From: Treponema sp.
Lineage (GTDB): Bacteria > Spirochaetota > Spirochaetia > Treponematales > Treponemataceae
DNA: 64,000 nt
Assembly (NCBI GenBank): GCA_022640795.1
Contig: JALCCK010000002.1
Location: forward strand, 1 to 64,000
Direction of reading: 5' to 3'
Numbering within the stretch: position 1 is the first letter of the stretch; every line of letters starts with the position of its first letter. The position numbers were made by a program, and so were the translations under genes. The notes beneath the pieces are model-generated. The model was not told the origin of the DNA. It ran no database searches and worked only from the letters and a program-made list of their open reading frames with translations. Positions 35,513 through 43,337 of the stretch are shown piece after piece.

Positions 35513-35807
35513 ATGGGTGTAAAAACTGTGGAAAACTTAAAGATAAATTCTGGATAAAATACCGACGAGACAAACAGATTTCTTTATTTTCTGAAAAAAA
35601 AAATCGGGCTGACTGTAATTTATTGTATTATAATAAATTAATTATATTATATCTAAATAGCTATTATACAGGGAATTAGATGGATTTCTGTTTTTTTTCC
35701 CCACTTTTTGGGAAAGCTTGTGAATAACTTGTGCACCACCAGTGTATTCGAGTTGTATAATCAATCTTTTTTCTTTGCAGGACAATTAGATAGCCTGCAT
35801 ATATCTG
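35513..35807. other. AT-rich gap with DnaA-box-like sites
   Basis: Nearly 300 bp without a supported gene. A block at 35616-35668 is almost pure A and T. Three near-matches to the DnaA box TGTGGATAA occur on the plus strand, each with one mismatch: TGTGGAAAA (35527-35535), TCTGGATAA (35549-35557) and TGTGAATAA (35719-35727). This resembles an origin-like arrangement, but dnaA, dnaN or gyrB are not in the window and gene orientation does not switch here, so it may be only an AT-rich regulatory stretch. Confidence 0.4.
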
Positions 35808-35836
35808 TTGTTTTAACCGGATTTTCGTGTTATGCT
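35808..35836 (+). promoter_or_regulatory. Promoter of the 35845 gene
   Basis: TTGTTT (35808-35813), 17-nt spacer, TATGCT (35831-35836), then 8 nt to the ATG at 35845. No ribosome-binding site lies in GAATACAT, so the transcript would have zero to two leader bases. Confidence 0.5.
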
Positions 35837-35844
35837 GAATACAT

Positions 35845-36801
35845 ATGAAAAGAGTTTTAGCTATCTTTATGGTTTATATAGCTGTTTTTATTGTTGGCAT
35901 GGTATGCTTTTCATCTGTATTTATGCTCTATAAGGTCTGTACCACACTGGTTGCCGGAGAGCCGCTGCTGCCTTTTTCTCTCTCATATTTTTTTGACGGT
36001 ATGCATTTTTCTTTTTTTCTGTGTGCACTCTTTGCAATCATGTTTCTGTCTCTTTATCTTGTCCGGCATCCTTCATCTTCCAAAATGCCGGTCGGTACTG
36101 TTATAGTTCTGGGTGCAGCTACATGGTTTCTTTTTGTTCCATTTCTGCAGAAAAACTATTTTGGGGTTTCTCTGGCAGTTTCGGAAAAAGAACCCAAAAA
36201 TATTTCCGCAGGATATTTCAGGACCCAGGGTGATAAAATTTTTTATTATGCTTCGGTTGCACAGGATATGGCTTCAGGAGTCGAATTCCTGATACCTGCA
36301 TCGGAATCAAAATCTTTGGTGATAAGGACGTTTGCGGACAGACGTCTTGAAAAAACAGAATCGGAACCGTTTGCCGATCCGCTTATTCGTGACTCTCTTC
36401 GCCTTCCGATGCCTGTGGCAAGGTTACTGCAGGGGTATGCTGTTCTGGAGCATCAGGCGACGTTGTCCATAAATTCCGGCTATATAACATGGCTGTGCTT
36501 TGCTTCTATGGGAGTGGCCTTTCTTTCTGTGATTATACTTATTTATGGAAGTGTATGGAGAATGATCAACAGCTTCTCCATAATGTTCTGCAGTCTCTTT
36601 ATTTTTTGGATGAATGGATTATATTACGGAACGTCTTTTTTGAGCGGATTTAAGAATTTGTGCCGGAAAATTCCACTTTATTTTATCCCCGACAGGGGAA
36701 TTGTTTTTTTGAATCTGGGCCTTGCCATAGTTATCAGCATGACAGGACTTCTTATTGTATTGAGAAAACGGGCTAAAACTACCAATGAGGTTTTAGGATG
36801 A
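35845..36801 (+). CDS. Unrecognised integral membrane protein
   Basis: The 318 residues show about six hydrophobic segments (roughly 5-30, 52-74, 84-101, 213-235, 243-262, 285-306) and an extracytoplasmic domain of about 110 residues between the third and fourth. The layout, three segments, a soluble domain, three segments, resembles large export-type permeases such as LptF/LptG, but I see no firm sequence match. It overlaps the next gene by 4 bp, and both probably form one complex. Confidence 0.75.
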   Translation: MKRVLAIFMVYIAVFIVGMVCFSSVFMLYKVCTTLVAGEPLLPFSLSYFFDGMHFSFFLCALFAIMFLSLYLVRHPSSSKMPVGTVIVLGAATWFLFVPFLQKNYFGVSLAVSEKEPKNISAGYFRTQGDKIFYYASVAQDMASGVEFLIPASESKSLVIRTFADRRLEKTESEPFADPLIRDSLRLPMPVARLLQGYAVLEHQATLSINSGYITWLCFASMGVAFLSVIILIYGSVWRMINSFSIMFCSLFIFWMNGLYYGTSFLSGFKNLCRKIPLYFIPDRGIVFLNLGLAIVISMTGLLIVLRKRAKTTNEVLG

Positions 36802-38618
36802 AGAAACTTTTTCATATTATCATTATTTATGCACTGTTTGTCTTCTTTATCTGTTTTGCAGTTGGTTTTTCCAGCGAAAAATTGCCTGTGATGGTTTCGG
36901 AATCCGTTATAAAATACAAATTTTTCAAAAGCATGCTGCTTTTCTTGAAATTTGTACCGGCCATTCTTGTTTCAGCTTTTCTCGTCGGAGTTTCAATTAG
37001 TTTTAAACTTCCTGTAACCAAAAATAGTCTGAGGTTTTCATCACAGATCTACAAATTTTATAGAGTCGTTGTTAGTACCGCACTGATAGTTACTGCTTTT
37101 GTAAGTCTTGCGTCTGAAACAGGGTATGCTTTTTTTTCCCAGAAACAGCAGCTGCTGGAAAATGAGAATCATGTATTTTTTGAATACATGGATGTGGGAA
37201 GAGATTATTTGAAACTTGGACAGCCCAAGATTGCCATGGAATATGCAGACAGGGCCCTGAAAATTTTTCCGAATAATAAAACGGCAGTGTCCTTCTTAAA
37301 GGAAAGTGAACAGGAACAGGAAAAACTTGCAAAATCATTGGATTCAAATACAGAGACGGAAACTGTTGCTAATGGTGAGAGGACGGAGCAGGGGCATGAG
37401 TACACTGTTTACGAACTCTTGCAAAAAGCCAAAGAAGCCGGATCCCGGGGACAATGGCTGAATGCACATTATTATGCACAACTTGCCGTCAATCTTGCAG
37501 ATCCGAAAGATACCAATATGCAACTGGCAAAGGAAACTGCAGCCCATGCGTGGAACAGACTTTTAGAATCAAAATCCCACCGTGCCGATACAGAGCAGAA
37601 CCTTTTTCAGCGTAAACTGGCAGGATACAATGCTTTGCTGAATGGAGATTCCCTGAAAGCATATTATATTTTTCATGAGATGTCGGCGGAATCGAGAAGT
37701 AACGCGAAAGATCCTGATGTCCAGCGGTATCTTGCGATTTCCAGAGAAAGACTTGAATCACAGTATTTTTTTCTTGATGAAACGAAATATACAGACCGTT
37801 TTGAATTATTGAACAATGTTTATTTTAAACTGATTCATGACGATGGTACCATCGATGTAATTTTTATAGGCGGTGTGACTCCGGTAAAAGCGGGTGGAAA
37901 GATGATTGAATATTTTCATAACTTTTCAATGTACTCTTTTTCTTCTGCAGGAAAATTTACAGGTTCTGTTTCTGTTCTGAATGCAAAAATGTCTGCTCTT
38001 CCGGTGGATTATTTTGATCCTGCGACCCGGCGGTCGCTTAAAATAAAAGATAATTTCAAATACGTGCCATATATACTGCTAACCTCTGTCGATAAAAACA
38101 GTCCGGAACGTATCAATAAACCGAAGTATGATTTTGCCGATGCGCGTTCTGATAACGAAACTGCTCCCGCCCTCGTTCTGGCAATGCCGTATTCTGATTT
38201 TTCAATCCTTGCCGATGCTTCTTTTGGCCCTGAAAAAATGAATCTTGGCTCACTCTTAAAACTTGCACCTAAAGCTGCCCGCTATGGTTATTCCGGAGAA
38301 GTTTTTACGGAAGCAATGATGAAGCGAGTTCTTTATCCTTTTTTTATTTTGATTATACTGTTGTTCATAGCTTCGTTTTCATGGAATAACCGGGTAGGGG
38401 AATCACAACTTTTTAAATTTAAGTGGATATTCTTTTTTCCGGTCGTCACAGGAGTTGTATATCTGCTTCTGCTTTTACTTTCATATATTGCGTCCCTGTT
38501 AAACTATTTTTTTATAGGACTCGCAGGACGAAACTTTGCATTGTTTCCTGTCCTGGTGACCTATGGCATCCTTTTTATTATCGCTTCTGTTTTGTTTCTT
38601 TCCCGGAGAAATCAATAA
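36798..38618 (+). CDS. Unrecognised membrane protein with TPR-like helices
   Basis: The 606 residues begin with three hydrophobic segments (about 5-23, 46-66, 89-108), followed by a large soluble part with tetratricopeptide-like helices (YMDVGRDYLKLGQPKIAMEYADRALKIFPNN at 130-160, a second set near ELLQKAKEAGSRGQWLNAHYYAQLAVNLADP) and a beta-rich region, and end with three hydrophobic segments. The three-soluble-three layout repeats that of the upstream gene, with which it overlaps by 4 bp. Function unknown; a transenvelope or envelope-assembly role is inference. Confidence 0.75.
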   Translation: MKKLFHIIIIYALFVFFICFAVGFSSEKLPVMVSESVIKYKFFKSMLLFLKFVPAILVSAFLVGVSISFKLPVTKNSLRFSSQIYKFYRVVVSTALIVTAFVSLASETGYAFFSQKQQLLENENHVFFEYMDVGRDYLKLGQPKIAMEYADRALKIFPNNKTAVSFLKESEQEQEKLAKSLDSNTETETVANGERTEQGHEYTVYELLQKAKEAGSRGQWLNAHYYAQLAVNLADPKDTNMQLAKETAAHAWNRLLESKSHRADTEQNLFQRKLAGYNALLNGDSLKAYYIFHEMSAESRSNAKDPDVQRYLAISRERLESQYFFLDETKYTDRFELLNNVYFKLIHDDGTIDVIFIGGVTPVKAGGKMIEYFHNFSMYSFSSAGKFTGSVSVLNAKMSALPVDYFDPATRRSLKIKDNFKYVPYILLTSVDKNSPERINKPKYDFADARSDNETAPALVLAMPYSDFSILADASFGPEKMNLGSLLKLAPKAARYGYSGEVFTEAMMKRVLYPFFILIILLFIASFSWNNRVGESQLFKFKWIFFFPVVTGVVYLLLLLLSYIASLLNYFFIGLAGRNFALFPVLVTYGILFIIASVLFLSRRNQ

Positions 38619-38626
38619 GTTATTCT

Positions 38627-39382
38627 ATGGATTTTATGAAGAAGACGAAACGTATCGTGAAAAAATTACTGCAGTATCTGGTAAAATACAAAATCGTTAT
38701 TATAGGTACGCTCATTGGATCTCTGGCCGGTTTCCCAGGACTTTTTATAGGGTTGCTGGCAGGCCTTTATACCGAACGTATTATGAAACGTTTACGGACA
38801 GAGATTTTGTGCAGCAGAATTATTGAACAAGGGGCTTCCGTACCGGAATGGATTGGAGAACCCTTTCCCGGTGCTTTGTATACTTGCGCCATTGTTGTAT
38901 ACTGTGCTGGTGACGTCCGTAGTGCGGAATCCCGGATGCGTACAGTTTTTACATATAAGAAGCCTGCTGAATTCGGCGTATACTGTCGTGCTGCAGCAGC
39001 TTCGGAACTCAATATCGATCTGATTTCAGAGTGTCTTGCTCATGTTGTGCTTCAGCACAGGAATGATACTGTCGTCCCGCTGCAAAAAATATTCATGGTT
39101 CTGGAAGCTGCAGAATTCGGTTGGGATGAAAAAAGTCGGAACACGAAACCTTCCCGATATCTTTCTGAACTTATTGGATACAAAACGTCCGATAGTAAAA
39201 TGCGTGACGCATATCTTGTTCTTGGACTTTCTCCTTCCGCGTCACTTGAAAAAGTAAAAACAGCGCACAGACGGCTCGTTACCCGTTATCATCCTGATCA
39301 CGGAGAAAAAATAAAAGGCGGAACAGCTTCTTTTCTGCAAATACAGGCTGCCTATGAGCTTATTTTACATCGACTTTCTTGA
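38627..39382 (+). CDS. DjlA-like membrane J-domain protein
   Basis: The 251 residues have a glycine-rich membrane segment (IIGTLIGSLAGFPGLFIGLLAG, about 25-46), a helical middle domain in the place of the TerB-like domain of DjlA, and a C-terminal J domain (194-251) with the HPD motif at 222-224 that stimulates DnaK. This order matches DjlA co-chaperones. Starts at 38627 and 38636 are both possible; neither has a ribosome site, and translation probably follows from the upstream gene. It converges with murA and overlaps its 3' end by 23 bp. Confidence 0.8.
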   Translation: MDFMKKTKRIVKKLLQYLVKYKIVIIGTLIGSLAGFPGLFIGLLAGLYTERIMKRLRTEILCSRIIEQGASVPEWIGEPFPGALYTCAIVVYCAGDVRSAESRMRTVFTYKKPAEFGVYCRAAAASELNIDLISECLAHVVLQHRNDTVVPLQKIFMVLEAAEFGWDEKSRNTKPSRYLSELIGYKTSDSKMRDAYLVLGLSPSASLEKVKTAHRRLVTRYHPDHGEKIKGGTASFLQIQAAYELILHRLS

Positions 39383-40643
39383 TATGAGCACCGATCCCCT
39401 GTAGTCGTTCTACAAGATGCTCGTATCCCCGTTCAATCTGATATACATTGCTGATGGTGCTTTCTCCATGGGCTGTCATTGCAGCGATAACCATAGCCAT
39501 ACCTGCCCGTACATCAGGCGAAACAAGATTGTCTCCGTGAAGCATACACGGACCTGAAACAACAGCTCTGTGCGGGTCACAAAGTGTAATACGGGCTCCC
39601 ATACTGATAAGTTTATCAACGAAAAACATTCGCGATTCGAACATCTTCTCAAAAATTAAAACGGTTCCTTCTACCTGCGTGGCAACAACCGTTATGATGC
39701 TTGTCAAATCGGCAGGAAAACCGGGCCACGGTGCATCGTCAATTTTTGGAATCATTCCGCCGAGGTCGGTATTAACCTTCATTTCCTGATTTACCGGCAC
39801 GGTAAGTGTCGTACCGTCTATGTTCCAGCCGATGCCGAGTTTGTTGAATGATATACGCATAGGGCGTAAATCAGGAGGCTTTATTCCCGTAATTTTTATA
39901 GCTCCCCGAGTGGCAGCAGCGAGACCTATAAAAGAACCTACCTCCATGAAATCCGGTCCAATGGTGAATTCGCAGCCGTGTAACTTTTTGACACCTTCTA
40001 TATACAAAATGTTGCTGCCGATACCGGTAATTTTTGCTCCCATTTGTACCAGCATTCTGCATAAATCCTGGACGTGAGGTTCTCCGGCCGCATTCGTCAA
40101 AACCGTCTTCCCGTCTGCAAGAACAGCAGCCATGACCGCATTTTCCGTAGCGGTAACGCTTGCTTCATCAAGAAAAATTTCTGCACCCACCAGTTTATTT
40201 GCCGAGAATTCAAATTTTCCGTCGATTTCGACACGGGCACCAAGTTCTGTAAGTGCCAGAAGATGAGTATCCAGCCTCCGGCGCCCGATAACATCGCCTC
40301 CTGGCGGCAGCATTACGGCTTTACCGGTCCGGGCCAGAAGCGGCCCTGCAAATAAAATGGAAGCCCGAATTTTTTTCGAAAGCTCCGCAGGTATTGTACT
40401 GGAAATTATGTTTTCCGCAGTTATTTCCCAGCAGCTTTTTTCACGATGGTGTACTACTGCTCCAAAGGCCTGTATTATTGAGAGCATGACTGCAGTATCT
40501 TCTATATCCGGAATATTTCTGAGCAGCACCGGTTCAGGTGTTAAAAGTGCGGCCGCGATACAGGGCAGTGCAGCATTCTTATTGCCGCCGGCATGAATGG
40601 TTCCCTTTACGGGAAAACCACCTTCGATATGATATTCATACAT
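39360..40643 (-). CDS. murA: UDP-GlcNAc enolpyruvyl transferase, Asp active-site variant
   Basis: MurA makes the first committed step of peptidoglycan synthesis, adding enolpyruvate from phosphoenolpyruvate to UDP-GlcNAc. The 427 residues follow the family (HAGGNKNAALPCIAAALLT, LRNIPDIEDT, RPMRISFNKLGI). In the catalytic loop the usual PGGCxIGxRP reads PGGDVIGRR, so Asp117 takes the place of Cys115 of the E. coli enzyme, the residue that fosfomycin alkylates. GAGGAATAAG precedes the ATG and contains the pepT stop, so murA is translationally linked to pepT. Confidence 0.95.
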   Translation of the reverse strand: MYEYHIEGGFPVKGTIHAGGNKNAALPCIAAALLTPEPVLLRNIPDIEDTAVMLSIIQAFGAVVHHREKSCWEITAENIISSTIPAELSKKIRASILFAGPLLARTGKAVMLPPGGDVIGRRRLDTHLLALTELGARVEIDGKFEFSANKLVGAEIFLDEASVTATENAVMAAVLADGKTVLTNAAGEPHVQDLCRMLVQMGAKITGIGSNILYIEGVKKLHGCEFTIGPDFMEVGSFIGLAAATRGAIKITGIKPPDLRPMRISFNKLGIGWNIDGTTLTVPVNQEMKVNTDLGGMIPKIDDAPWPGFPADLTSIITVVATQVEGTVLIFEKMFESRMFFVDKLISMGARITLCDPHRAVVSGPCMLHGDNLVSPDVRAGMAMVIAAMTAHGESTISNVYQIERGYEHLVERLQGIGAHIKKVDVK

Positions 40644-40645
40644 TC

Positions 40646-41914
40646 TTATTCCTCTGCCGTCGTTTCTGCCAGTGCTACGAGAATATCACATGCAGCTGTC
40701 ATCTGTGACAGTGATGCCCATTCACTTCTGCTGTGGTAATTATGTCCGCCGGTAAACATATTAGGAGTTGGAATCCCCATTTCCGTCAGCCGCGATCCGT
40801 CAGTACCGCCTCGTATCGGTACAATATCCGGTTCTATTCCGCACTTTTTATATGCCTTTACAAGATTGTTGACGACAGACGGATGTGCGTCCAGTTTTTC
40901 TTTCATGTTGAGGTATTGCTTCGTATGGACCACCTGTGATTTTCCTCCGAAAGCTGCCGCCGTGATTTGTGCAAGCTGGTTTATGAAATCCTTTCGTTTT
41001 TCCATACCGCTCTGCGTAAAATCACGAAGCAGCAGATGAACCCTGGCTGATTCCAGCGTTCCCTGTATTTCAAGTGGTGCATAAAAACCTTCGTAGCCGT
41101 CCGTCGTTTCCGGAAGCTGCCGGTAGGGGAGGCTTGTAATAAACGCTGACGCCATTGCTATTGCGCTTACGAGACCTCCGGATCTGGCTGTTCCCGTGTG
41201 TACCGAGATACCCGTAAAAAAAACTTCAGTTTTTACGGCATTAAAGCACTCTGTTTCAAGTTCTCCGATATGACCGCCGTCCACTGTATAACATCTTTTT
41301 GATGTGAGGAGCGCGAGCGGAACAAAATCCATACCATGCCCCGTTTCCTCGTCGGGAGAGAACAACAGCTCAATTTTTCCATGTTTTATTTCCGGGTGGC
41401 TGAGAAGATAGGCTGCAGCCGTCATGATTTCAGCTATCCCGGCTTTGTCGTCGGCTCCCAGAAGCGTCGTCCCGTCGGTTGTTATGATAGTATCTTTCTC
41501 TTCGCCTGCCTGTGCAAGCGCTTTGTCTTTTTCAGGATCAAGTATAACCGATTCTTTCAGTTCAATTTTTCTGCCGTTGTATTTTTCAATAATTTGGGGG
41601 ACAACATTTTTTCCGCAGACTTCTTCTGTTGTATCAATATGTGCCATCATACAGAACGCCGGTACGGCTTCCTGTCCTTCTGATGCCGGGAGGTAACCGT
41701 ACAGAAAAGAATGGTCTGCCAGGGTGACAGAAGAAATCCCGATGCCGGCCATTTCCTTTTTAAGCTGTTCTGCAAATAATGCCTGTTGTGGTGTTGAGGG
41801 AGCGTTTCCCTTATCCGCCGAAGCTTCACTGCTGGATGAATATGTCTTTACATAGGAAATGAATCTGTCCAGTAGTTCTGCCTTTGATATAGTATGAGTC
41901 AATTTATAGTTCAT
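40646..41914 (-). CDS. pepT: Peptidase T (tripeptide aminopeptidase)
   Basis: Zinc aminopeptidase of family M20 that removes N-terminal residues from tripeptides in the cytoplasm. The 422 residues show the metal-binding motifs AHIDT, GADDKAGIAEI and SPDEETG, the dimer-domain segment, and GGTDGSRLTEMGIPTPNMFTGGHNYHS near the C-terminus. It is expressed with murA and is predicted leaderless: minus-strand TTGCGG, 17 nt, TATTCT, then 6 nt and the ATG. Confidence 0.95.
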   Translation of the reverse strand: MNYKLTHTISKAELLDRFISYVKTYSSSSEASADKGNAPSTPQQALFAEQLKKEMAGIGISSVTLADHSFLYGYLPASEGQEAVPAFCMMAHIDTTEEVCGKNVVPQIIEKYNGRKIELKESVILDPEKDKALAQAGEEKDTIITTDGTTLLGADDKAGIAEIMTAAAYLLSHPEIKHGKIELLFSPDEETGHGMDFVPLALLTSKRCYTVDGGHIGELETECFNAVKTEVFFTGISVHTGTARSGGLVSAIAMASAFITSLPYRQLPETTDGYEGFYAPLEIQGTLESARVHLLLRDFTQSGMEKRKDFINQLAQITAAAFGGKSQVVHTKQYLNMKEKLDAHPSVVNNLVKAYKKCGIEPDIVPIRGGTDGSRLTEMGIPTPNMFTGGHNYHSRSEWASLSQMTAACDILVALAETTAEE

Positions 41915-41920
41915 GGTACT

Positions 41921-41949
41921 AGAATATGCTATTTTCCTGAATTCCGCAA
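41921..41949 (-). promoter_or_regulatory. Leaderless promoter of pepT-murA
   Basis: Minus strand: TTGCGG (41949-41944), 17-nt spacer, TATTCT (41926-41921), then AGTACC (6 nt) and ATG. No Shine-Dalgarno sequence lies before the start. Confidence 0.65.
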
Positions 41950-41996
41950 CTATGATACTTTTTTGAAGAGCATTGGAGACTGTAACAGGATGGTTC

Positions 41997-42025
41997 TGGT
42001 TAAAATATCCTTATAGTGCTATACT
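41997..42025 (+). promoter_or_regulatory. Leaderless promoter of thrC
   Basis: TATACT (42020-42025) ends exactly 6 nt before the ATG at 42032. The -35 17 nt upstream (TGGTTA, 41997-42002) is weak. No ribosome-binding site is visible. Confidence 0.55.
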
Positions 42026-42031
42026 TAGTAC

Positions 42032-43333
42032 ATGCGTTTTACAAGTACACGAAATCCGGATCTTGATGTAAGTTTCGAACAGGCTGTCCTCGATTGTATG
42101 CCGTCAGATGGCGGACTCTATGTTCCTGCAGATGTATCGGATCTTCGGAAATGGATTATGTATACGGGCAAGAATACTTCTTTTGCTTCTATAGCCGGTG
42201 CATTAACACTTGCCTGCATAAATGAAGAATTCAGTCCGATAATATGTGAAACTATAGCAACGAAAGCATTTCCTTTTGAACCGGTGCTTAAAAAACTTGA
42301 TAAGCGGTTTTATTTTCTGGAACTTTTTCACGGACCGAGCGGTTCCCATAAGGATTTTGGTGTTTCCTATCTTGTTTCTACCCTGGAAACGCTGCTGCAG
42401 CTGTCAGGGAAGAATGCTGTCTTTCTTGATGTTACGACCGGTGAACTGGGTGCAATTCTTGCTAAAGAATTACGCGGAATGAAGCATGTCAAAGCTGTAC
42501 TTCTGTATCCTGCAGGGACCGTCTGTGGTCTCAATGAAAAGGATTATGTCTGGAACGGTGGCAATATATATCCTTTTGAAGTGACTGGAACTGAATCAGA
42601 CTGTCATGATATGGTAAGGAAAATTTTTTCGGACCGGAAACTCGTAGAAAAATATCATCTAACTGTTGCAAATACGGCAAATATCGGAAGGCTCATTCCT
42701 CAGTCATTTTTTTATCCGTTTGCTTTTTCCCGGTTAAAAGATCAGGTTGTCGGGAATATTTATTATGCGCTCAGTGCGGGCAATTACAGTAATGTTGTCG
42801 CCGGTTTGTACAGCTGGCGGCTTGCTTTACCGGTGAATGGATTTATACTACCATCTACCGATACGATAAAACTTGACCCCTTGGAAAATTGTAAAATACT
42901 TGATTCATTTGTACCGATGGCCCAGCGGCAACCTGCTGATCCTGCCGATCCTTCTAATATAGAACGGCTTGAAGAAGTTTTTGCCGTTAATTCCGCTATG
43001 GTAAAGAATTTTATTTATCCTGCGGATGTTTCCGAACCGGAAACCGAAAAAGTTACAAAGGATTTATTTGTGAAATATCATTTGTATGTTGATAAATTTA
43101 CTGCTGCAGCGTATGCTGCAGCAGTAAAACGGATTGATCTTTGCGAACCCGGTGACGCTATGGTTGTCGTTGCCAGGGATCATCCTTCATTTTCAAAGGC
43201 TTATTTCCAGCATTGTCTGGGCGAATTCCCCGAAGTTCCTGCAGAGATAGCAGCAACCAGAAGAAAAATTGCCTTAAAAAGGCCTCTGATCAGTACTGCA
43301 GATGATATCATTGCGGTTCTTAAGAATTTATAA
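42032..43333 (+). CDS. thrC: Threonine synthase-like PLP enzyme
   Basis: Threonine synthase converts O-phosphohomoserine to threonine with pyridoxal phosphate. The 433 residues start with the family pattern RFTSTRNPDLDVSFEQAVLDCMPSDGGLYVP and have the PLP lysine in LELFHGPSGSHKDFG, where most members read HGPTLAFKDFG. The usual phosphate-binding SGNFG reads SAGNYS (NYSNVVAGLYSW). These changes suggest some divergence in function, although no other assignment fits better. Its end lies 4 bp from the convergent GH13 gene. Confidence 0.85.
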   Translation: MRFTSTRNPDLDVSFEQAVLDCMPSDGGLYVPADVSDLRKWIMYTGKNTSFASIAGALTLACINEEFSPIICETIATKAFPFEPVLKKLDKRFYFLELFHGPSGSHKDFGVSYLVSTLETLLQLSGKNAVFLDVTTGELGAILAKELRGMKHVKAVLLYPAGTVCGLNEKDYVWNGGNIYPFEVTGTESDCHDMVRKIFSDRKLVEKYHLTVANTANIGRLIPQSFFYPFAFSRLKDQVVGNIYYALSAGNYSNVVAGLYSWRLALPVNGFILPSTDTIKLDPLENCKILDSFVPMAQRQPADPADPSNIERLEEVFAVNSAMVKNFIYPADVSEPETEKVTKDLFVKYHLYVDKFTAAAYAAAVKRIDLCEPGDAMVVVARDHPSFSKAYFQHCLGEFPEVPAEIAATRRKIALKRPLISTADDIIAVLKNL

Positions 43334-43337
43334 ACGG

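Noticed and set aside
35513-35807. Calling this region the chromosomal origin
   Set aside because: The boxes are imperfect, no dnaA/dnaN/gyrB is in the window, and gene direction does not switch here. Kept only as a finding to check.
38423-38626. N-terminal extension of the J-domain protein
   Set aside because: It overlaps the 3' end of the upstream membrane protein in another frame and adds no conserved residues; the family starts with a short basic stretch before the membrane segment.
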